This document shows, in pieces, positions 58,987-64,000 of a stretch of DNA of 64,000 nucleotides; position 1 is the stretch's first letter; the number at the start of each line of letters is the position of its first letter. The position numbers and the translations under genes were made by a program. Under the pieces are notes generated by a model. The model was not told the DNA's origin. It did not search any database and saw only the letters and a program-made list of their open reading frames with translations. This DNA is from Rhodobacterales bacterium (lineage in GTDB: Bacteria > Pseudomonadota > Alphaproteobacteria > Rhodobacterales > Rhodobacteraceae): assembly GCA_003249215.1 (NCBI GenBank), contig QKJR01000079.1, positions 62,001-126,000 of the forward strand, given 5' to 3'.

Positions 58987-59286
58987 TCAGCCCTGCAACG
59001 GGCTGCGCGGCTGCGGCAACAGGCGCGCCTCGGCCATCATTGCGATCAGAAGCTCGATATGGCGGATCAGATTATAGGCGGCCTCGCCCGAGCGGCGCGA
59101 GGTCTCGGCCTCGGCTTCGGCTTCGAGCAGGCGGCGCAGTGCGGCTTCGGGCGAGGGGGCGACGGGCGTCTGGATCAGGCGGCGCAGATCGCGGTTGCGG
59201 TTGTAATCGCTCTGCCCGAAGCGGGCGGCGCGGATCAGAAGGCGCGGGCGGCGCAGGGCGGACAGCAGTTGGGTCAGGTCGCTCAT
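58987..59286 (-). CDS. DUF6477 family protein
   Basis: The 99-residue protein starts MSDLTQLLSALRRPRLLIRAARFGQ and contains YNLIRHIELLIAMMAEARLL near the end, which I associate with the DUF6477 family of Rhodobacterales. It is helical and basic, without known motifs. It is divergent from the DUF6456 gene across 219 bases that carry a CtrA-like site, so both could be under cell-cycle control. The ATG at 59286 has GAGGAG upstream. Confidence 0.8.
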   Translation of the reverse strand: MSDLTQLLSALRRPRLLIRAARFGQSDYNRNRDLRRLIQTPVAPSPEAALRRLLEAEAEAETSRRSGEAAYNLIRHIELLIAMMAEARLLPQPRSPLQG

Positions 59287-59419
59287 CGGAAGTCTCCTCG
59301 CAAGTCGGGCCCCGAGAGTTGCACAACCTAAACGGGTGTTGCGCATGTTCCCGCTCAACCGCGCGCAGCGCTCAGTGATCTTTAGAAAATTTAAAGAATT
59401 ATCGGCGTCGTTCCGTTTC

Positions 59420-59435
59420 TTAACGAACAGGTAAC
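59420..59435. promoter_or_regulatory. CtrA-like binding site (TTAA-N7-GTAAC)
   Basis: TTAA at 59420-59423, seven bases, then GTAAC at 59431-59435 matches the CtrA consensus TTAA-N7-TTAAC in eight of nine positions. It lies between the divergent DUF6477 and DUF6456 genes, about 70 bases before the latter. CtrA controls gene-transfer-agent activators in Rhodobacter. Confidence 0.6.
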
Positions 59436-59505
59436 CAATGCAACCCACGGTTGATGGGCGATCCGGGACGCAGCCGCCTGCGTCCGCGCCATCTAGGGGG
59501 ACCGA

Positions 59506-60633
59506 ATGACGACGACTGCACCAGCCGTGGCGGAGCTGCCCGCCTGGCTGCCAGACTACGCCCTGCTTTACCTGCGCCATGTCGAGCAGGGCATTCCGAT
59601 CCGCGAACTCGCGCGGGCCGAGGGGCTTTACCCCTCGACCGTTCTGCGCCGGGTGCGACGGATCGAGAGCCGCCGCGACGACCCTCTGGTCGACGAGGCG
59701 CTCGCCCGTCTGGGGCACGCCGTCAAATCCCGGGCCCCATCGGCCGTGCAACGAAAGGAAGACAGACCCATGTCCGCGCCGATCCGTACCAAGGATTTCA
59801 CCGTCGACGAAACCCTTCTCGCCCGCGAGGGCCGCCGCATCCTGCGACGCCTCGCCGAGGCGGGGGCGGTGATGATCGTTGCCCCCGACATGGACAAGGC
59901 CGTGGTGCTGCGCGGCACGGTGCGCATTGCCGTGCTCGAACGGGCGGTGGCGCAGGCCTTTGCGCTCAAGGACTGGATCGCGGTGCGTCATGCCGGCCGC
60001 GTCACCAGCTACGAGATCGCAGCACCCGGGCGCGCGGCGCTCAAGCGGATGCTCGAGGAAGACCGCGTGGCCCGCGGCGACGCGATGGAGGAGGGCGCGG
60101 AGGAGGAGGCCAACCCGCATGGCGATCAGCACCGCGATTGGGGCGCGCGCGAGGTCGGCGAAGAGGGCGGGCGCACGCGCCGGCTGCGCGCGAACCTCGC
60201 CGAGAGCCCGCTCGGCGTGCTCGCCCGGCGGCGCGACGTGAATGGCGAGCCCTTCCTGTCGCCCGATCTGGTGGTGGCGGGCGAGCGGCTGCGCGAGGAT
60301 TTCGAACTGGCGCAGATGGGGCCGCGGGTGGCGCAGAACTGGGAGCGGTTCATGACCGGCGGCGATCGCGGCCAATACCGGCCGGATCTGTCGACCGGGG
60401 CGGGCGGGTCGGAACGCGCGCGCGAGCGGGTCGCGGCGGCGCTGCGCGATCTGGGGCCGGGCCTGGGCGACATGGTGCTGCGCTGCTGCTGCTTCCTCGA
60501 GGGGCTCGAGACGGCCGAGCGGCGGCTCGGCTGGTCGGCGCGCTCGGGCAAGATCGTGTTACGCATCGCGCTGATGCGGCTCAAGCGGCATTACGAGGAA
60601 AGCTACGGCGGGCAAAGTCCGCTGATTGGGTGA
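59506..60633 (+). CDS. DUF6456 protein with N-terminal helix-turn-helix; candidate GafA-like activator
   Basis: The 375-residue protein has an N-terminal helix-turn-helix (GIPIRELARAEGLYPSTVLRRVRRIE), a middle domain (EGRRILRRLAEAGAVMIVAPDMDKAVVL), and a C-terminal DUF6456 region (ARERVAAALRDLGPGLGDMVLRCCCFLEGLE, ending SGKIVLRIALMRLKRHY). Its length and two-domain build resemble GafA, the direct activator of the gene transfer agent of Rhodobacter capsulatus. A CtrA-like site lies upstream, as expected for such a gene. The equation with GafA is an inference. The ATG at 59506 follows AGGGGGACCGA. Confidence 0.75.
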   Translation: MTTTAPAVAELPAWLPDYALLYLRHVEQGIPIRELARAEGLYPSTVLRRVRRIESRRDDPLVDEALARLGHAVKSRAPSAVQRKEDRPMSAPIRTKDFTVDETLLAREGRRILRRLAEAGAVMIVAPDMDKAVVLRGTVRIAVLERAVAQAFALKDWIAVRHAGRVTSYEIAAPGRAALKRMLEEDRVARGDAMEEGAEEEANPHGDQHRDWGAREVGEEGGRTRRLRANLAESPLGVLARRRDVNGEPFLSPDLVVAGERLREDFELAQMGPRVAQNWERFMTGGDRGQYRPDLSTGAGGSERARERVAAALRDLGPGLGDMVLRCCCFLEGLETAERRLGWSARSGKIVLRIALMRLKRHYEESYGGQSPLIG

Positions 60634-60868
60634 GCCGTGGTCGGGGCGCGCGAAGCCGCGCGCCACGATGAAACGCTCCTGTGGAGCGTTTCAAACGGCG
60701 AACGCCCGAGCACGCTTGCGAGGGCTGGCGGTCGGACATTGACCCGAGGGCGGGGCCTCGGACCGGCCGGGCAGGGGGCTCTGCCCCCCGGCTGCGCCTC
60801 CCCCCGGGATATTTTTGTCAGGTTGAAGGGGCGGTCCGGCTTCGGATCGGCTGCGCCGCGTTTGATAT
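60634..60868. other. Gene-free region with a short repeat
   Basis: No gene is seen. A pattern of the CCCGGGATATTT family occurs at 60771-60815 (GCAGGGGGCTCTGCCCCCCGG then CCCCCGGGATATTTTT), equal to one half of the inverted repeat at 19951-20095. GAAACGCTCC and GGAGCGTTTC form a hairpin at 60670-60691. These features could end the DUF6456 transcript. Confidence 0.55.
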
Positions 60869-60898
60869 GAAAATGGCCGGAAGGTTTCCCTTCCGGCC
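60869..60898 (-). terminator. Terminator of the peroxiredoxin gene
   Basis: On the minus strand GGCCGGAAGG and CCTTCCGGCC pair around GAAA and are followed by ATTTTC. It lies 38 bases after the stop of the peroxiredoxin gene. Confidence 0.85.
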
Positions 60899-60935
60899 GG
60901 CTTCGCGCGTTTCCTGGGGGCGAAGCGAGGTCTGA

Positions 60936-61484
60936 TCAGGCCGCGGCCTCGGCATTCGCCGCCACGAGCCAGTTCAGCACCGTCTCGGGCGAGGAGACGC
61001 CATAGGGGTCTTCGCCGTGGTTGTCGGCAAGGCCCGGCTCTTCGAACCAGGCCTCGACGACGCCGTCATTGACGATCGCCGCATAGCGCCACGAGCGCAG
61101 GCCGAAGCCGAGGTTGTCCTTGCGCACGAGCATCCCCACGCGGCGGGTGAATTCGCCCGAACCGTCCGGGATCACCTGAACGTTCTCGAGACCCTGCGCC
61201 TTGGCCCATTGGTTCATCACGAAGCTGTCGTTGACCGAGAGGCAATAGATCGCATCCACGCCCTGGGCGGCGAAATCGCCGAAGCCCTTCTCGAAGCCCG
61301 GAAGCTGATAGGTCGAGCAGGTGGGGGTGAAGGCGCCGGGCAGCGCGAAGAGCACGACGCGCTTGCCCGCGAAGTAATCCGCGGTGGTCTTGTCTTCCCA
61401 GCGGAACGGGTTCGGGCCGCCGACGCTCTCGTCGCGCACGCGGGTGTGGAAGGTGACTTCGGGCAGCTTCGAGCCGGGTTGCAT
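60936..61484 (-). CDS. Peroxiredoxin (Prx5/PMP20-like)
   Basis: The 182-residue thiol peroxidase has the active-site motif PGAFTPTCSTYQLPGF with the peroxidatic Cys56. A second Cys (Cys81 in AIYCLSVND) may take part in disulfide formation. The arginine of the catalytic set lies in LRSWRYAAI. The length fits the Prx5 group (about 160-180), and no glutaredoxin domain is fused. It reduces peroxides, adding to KatG and OxyR in this window. It has its own terminator. Confidence 0.93.
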   Translation of the reverse strand: MQPGSKLPEVTFHTRVRDESVGGPNPFRWEDKTTADYFAGKRVVLFALPGAFTPTCSTYQLPGFEKGFGDFAAQGVDAIYCLSVNDSFVMNQWAKAQGLENVQVIPDGSGEFTRRVGMLVRKDNLGFGLRSWRYAAIVNDGVVEAWFEEPGLADNHGEDPYGVSSPETVLNWLVAANAEAAA

Positions 61485-61616
61485 GGAGGACTCCTGTGGA
61501 TTCTGAAACTGGAATCGTTCTAGCTCGGGGTCTGGCGGGTCACAAGAACTGACCTTGCGCTTGCAGCATTGCAGGCGCGGAAAATTGTGGCGCAGGCAGG
61601 AAAGAGCGCAATTGCA

Positions 61617-61648
61617 TCAAAAAGCGGCGCGGTTTGGTGCCGCGCCGC
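61617..61648 (-). terminator. Terminator of aqpZ
   Basis: On the minus strand GCGGCGCGG and CCGCGCCGC pair around a seven-base loop and are followed by five to six T residues. It lies about 100 bases after the stop of aqpZ. Confidence 0.85.
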
Positions 61649-61749
61649 TCCCGGGGTGATCACATGGGGGACGGCCACCCCGGGCTCCGGTTCCGAGGAA
61701 CCGGATCTCGGCTCGGGCCCATCGGTGCGGGCCTGTCCATGTGGCGCCG

Positions 61750-62442
61750 TCAGTCCTTGCGGGTCAGGCCCATCGCATGCGCGAGGCCCGCAAGCGCGCC
61801 ACCGGCGAGGGGGGCGGCAATGAAGACCCAGAGTTGCGCGAGTGCGGTGCCGCCGACGAAGAGCGCCGGGCCGATCGAGCGGGCGGGGTTGACCGACACG
61901 CCGGTCACCCGGATGCCGACGAGGTGGATCGCGGCGAGCGTGAGGCCGATGGCGAGACCCGCAAAGCCCGCCGGCGCATCGGCGCGCGTCGCGCCGAGGA
62001 TCACGGTGACGAAGAGGAAGGTCGCGACCACCTCGAAGATCAGCGCAGCCGAGAGGCTGAACTCGCCGCCATAACCCGGGCCGAAGCCGTTCTGGCCCAT
62101 GCCGGCCGCGGCGTCGAAGCCCGGCGCGCCGGACGCGATCGCCCAGATGATCAATGCACCGACGATGCCGCCGGCGACCTGCGAGATGACATAGGCCACG
62201 AAATCGCCCGCGCTCATCCGGCCCGCGAGAAGAACGCCGAGCGAGACCGCCGGGTTGAGATGGGCGCCCGACATCGCGCCGAGCCCATAGGCCGCGGCCA
62301 CGATCGAGAAGCCGAAGGCCATCGAGATGCCATGCAGGCCGTTGCCGGTGGTGCCGTCGCCGGTGCCGAGCACCGCGGCGCCGACGCCGAAGAAGACGAG
62401 GATCAGGGTCCCCAGGAATTCCGCCGAAATTTTCTTGCTCAT
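61750..62442 (-). CDS. aqpZ: Aquaporin Z (major intrinsic protein family)
   Basis: The 230-residue membrane channel has six predicted helices and the two NPA boxes: SGAHLNPAVSLG and SVNPARSIGPAL. The Arg after the second NPA box that lines the selectivity filter is present, and a His in AAIHLVGIRV fits a water-specific aquaporin rather than a glycerol channel. The start MSKKISAEFLGT is typical of AqpZ. The longer frame upstream has no family features. It is monocistronic, divergent from lipA across about 215 bases. Confidence 0.93.
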   Translation of the reverse strand: MSKKISAEFLGTLILVFFGVGAAVLGTGDGTTGNGLHGISMAFGFSIVAAAYGLGAMSGAHLNPAVSLGVLLAGRMSAGDFVAYVISQVAGGIVGALIIWAIASGAPGFDAAAGMGQNGFGPGYGGEFSLSAALIFEVVATFLFVTVILGATRADAPAGFAGLAIGLTLAAIHLVGIRVTGVSVNPARSIGPALFVGGTALAQLWVFIAAPLAGGALAGLAHAMGLTRKD

Positions 62443-62657
62443 GAAACTGTCCCTTTTCAGGCCGACCCGCCGGTCGCGCCTCTTTTCCCCCAGATGGCGA
62501 GAGCCTGCCCGGCTTTGCCGCATCATGTCAGGGGAAAAAATGCCCGCGCTGCCCCGCAGGCGGCTCGGGCGCGCAAATCCCACGGTGCGAGCGGTTTGCA
62601 TTCGGCCCGCTTTCGTCCTATCTGGGGGCGATGCAGGATCGGAAGAGGACAGACCCG

Positions 62658-63608
62658 ATGCGCGATCTCAAACTGCCCGGCCAGCGCCACCCGGAAAAGG
62701 CCCACCGCCCCGATCAGGCTCAGCCGAAAAAACCCGACTGGATCCGCGTCAAGGCGCCGACTTCGCAGGGCTACAAGGACACGCGCGAGATCCTGAAATC
62801 GAACAAGCTCGTGACCGTCTGCGAAGAGGCGGGGTGCCCGAACGTCGGGGAATGCTGGTCGCAGGGTCACGCCACGATGATGATCATGGGCGAGATCTGC
62901 ACCCGCGGCTGCACCTTCTGCAACGTGGCGACCGGCAAGCCCGACACGCTCGATGCCTTCGAGCCCGGCCGCGTCGCCCATGCCGTGCAGACGCTGGGCC
63001 TGAAACACGTGGTCATCACCTCGGTCGACCGTGACGACCTCGCCGATGGCGGGGCCGAGCATTTCGCCCAGACGATCCGCGCCGTGCGTCACCGCGCGCC
63101 CGAGACCACGATCGAGGTGCTGACTCCCGACTTCCTGCGCTGCGATACCCGTGCGCTCGAGCTGGTCGTCGAGGCGCGTCCCGATGTGTTCAACCACAAC
63201 CTCGAAACCGTGCCCGGCCTCTATCCGACCGTGCGCCCCGGCGCGCGCTATTTCCACTCGCTGCGGCTCCTGCAGCGGGTGAAAGAGCTCGATCCGACGA
63301 TGTTCACCAAATCCGGCATCATGGTGGGTCTGGGCGAGGACCGTGCGACCGTGCTGCAGGTGATGGACGACATGCGCTCGGCCGATATCGACTTCCTGAC
63401 CATCGGCCAATATCTGCAGCCGACGCCGAAACACCATGCCGTCGAGCGCTTCGTGACCCCGGACGAGTTCAAGGATTACGAGAAATCGGCCTATGGCAAG
63501 GGCTTCCTGATGGTTTCGGCCACGCCGCTCACGCGCTCGTCTTATCATGCGGGCGACGATTTCGCGCGGATGCGTGCGGCGCGTCTGGAAAAGCTCGGCC
63601 GCGCCTGA
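62658..63608 (+). CDS. lipA: Lipoyl synthase
   Basis: The 316-residue radical SAM enzyme inserts two sulfur atoms into octanoyl chains of lipoyl-dependent enzymes. Two [4Fe-4S] clusters are bound: the auxiliary cluster by Cys55, Cys60 and Cys66 ([12 protein letters not shown]), and the radical SAM cluster by Cys81, Cys85 and Cys88 (CTRGCTFC). The C-terminal [10 protein letters not shown] supplies the serine ligand of the auxiliary cluster. The ATG at 62658 follows AGAGGACAG; an upstream ATG at 62631 would add nine residues. It depends on the Suf system for its clusters. Confidence 0.95.
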   Translation: MRDLKLPGQRHPEKAHRPDQAQPKKPDWIRVKAPTSQGYKDTREILKSNKLVTVCEEAGCPNVGECWSQGHATMMIMGEICTRGCTFCNVATGKPDTLDAFEPGRVAHAVQTLGLKHVVITSVDRDDLADGGAEHFAQTIRAVRHRAPETTIEVLTPDFLRCDTRALELVVEARPDVFNHNLETVPGLYPTVRPGARYFHSLRLLQRVKELDPTMFTKSGIMVGLGEDRATVLQVMDDMRSADIDFLTIGQYLQPTPKHHAVERFVTPDEFKDYEKSAYGKGFLMVSATPLTRSSYHAGDDFARMRAARLEKLGRA

Positions 63609-63739
63609 GCGCCGGCTCAAGCGGACCCGCGACCCGCGGTCGTCTCAAACTTTCGGTGGAGGGCGGCCTTTTCGGGGTCGTATCCGCGCGCGCGATGACG
63701 CATTCTCCTTCGCGAATATGATTTGCGACGGGGGGAGCC

Positions 63740-64000
63740 ATGACGGTCGGAAGAGCGGTGTTGCGGGGGCTGGCGATTGCTGTGCCCGCGGCCATTGGGG
63801 TGGCGGCGATCTATTTTGCGGGATCGTTCCAGCGCCTGCCCGAATCCGGCAGTGCCGCGCGTCAGCCGACGCCGGTGCGGGTGATCGCCCTCGCCCCGAT
63901 CGAGATCGTGCCGCGCGTCACCGGCTACGGCACCGTCGCGCCGGTGCGCGAATGGCGGGCGGTCGCCCGCGTCGAGGGCGAGATCGTCGCGCGGGCCGAG
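63740..64000 (+). CDS. RND-type efflux periplasmic adaptor (partial, cut by window edge)
   Basis: The first 87 residues are visible. A membrane segment or signal anchor (GLAIAVPAAIGVAAIYFAG) is followed by PTPVRVIALAPIEIVPRVTGYGTVAPVREW, the first lipoyl-type strand region of MFP/HlyD adaptors. A GGGGGAG ribosome-binding site lies before the ATG. The next gene should be an RND pump. The protein continues outside the window. Confidence 0.8.
   Translation, partial: MTVGRAVLRGLAIAVPAAIGVAAIYFAGSFQRLPESGSAARQPTPVRVIALAPIEIVPRVTGYGTVAPVREWRAVARVEGEIVARAE

Overview
The window is high-GC, gene-dense chromosomal DNA from an alphaproteobacterium. The gene families point to the Rhodobacterales/Rhodobacteraceae: an IscR with a single cysteine, DUF6477 and DUF6456 proteins next to a HerA-like ATPase, DUF1127 small proteins, a VPLPA-CTERM surface protein, RTX proteins ending in Hint_2 domains, and an IalB-family protein. 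The genus cannot be fixed from the sequence alone. Most of the window is housekeeping DNA. The main accessory block is at about 9.3-18.1 kb.

Layout. 1-2.8 kb: tail of a probable TRAP receptor gene, a fused DctQM-type TRAP permease and its DUF1850 partner. 2.8-9.1 kb: DUF6614 protein, outer-membrane beta-barrel-like protein, gyrA, dsbB with a DedA/YqaA-like membrane protein, and a YpfJ-type zinc metallopeptidase. 9.2-18.1 kb: tRNA-Leu, a long A+T-rich gene-free stretch, then two large acidic RTX/Hint proteins flanking a stand-alone Hint protein, and a small unknown protein. 18.2-24.6 kb: DUF1127 gene divergent from a MocR regulator with ATACAA direct repeats between them, typA, an SMR efflux protein, two YitT paralogues and two small proteins. 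24.7-27.6 kb: icd and an HD phosphohydrolase/unknown/alpha-beta hydrolase operon. 27.8-37.5 kb: iscR and an expanded suf operon (IscS-like protein, sufB, membrane protein, methyltransferase-like protein, sufC, sufD, two Yip1-like proteins, sufS, a PNPOx-like protein), then tRNA-Arg. 37.7-42.6 kb: a three-gene RbbA-type ABC export operon. 42.7-46.1 kb: divergent oxyR and katG. 46.2-50.1 kb: histidine kinase, octaheme tetrathionate-reductase-type cytochrome c and its membrane cytochrome b. 50.3-53.5 kb: VPLPA-CTERM protein, DUF882 (M15-like) protein and a divergent YcbB-type L,D-transpeptidase. 53.5-56.1 kb: lpxD, an acyl carrier protein and a ketoacyl synthase. 56.2-60.6 kb: IalB-like protein, an intergenic region with a candidate small RNA, HerA-like ATPase, DUF6477, and a DUF6456 protein that may be a GafA-like gene-transfer-agent activator. 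60.9-64 kb: peroxiredoxin, aqpZ, lipA and the start of an RND-type adaptor.

How the genes work together. Fe-S cluster assembly (iscR-suf), peroxide defence (oxyR, katG, peroxiredoxin) and Fe-S/heme-using enzymes (lipA, octaheme cytochrome) form a redox theme. dsbB, the L,D-transpeptidase, the DUF882 protein, lpxD-acp-KAS, IalB and the barrel protein serve the envelope. The RTX/Hint proteins and the VPLPA-CTERM protein are probably surface or secreted products. Short hairpin repeats containing CCAAGAAAAA or CCCGGGATATTT sit in intergenic gaps and probably act as terminators or dispersed repeats.
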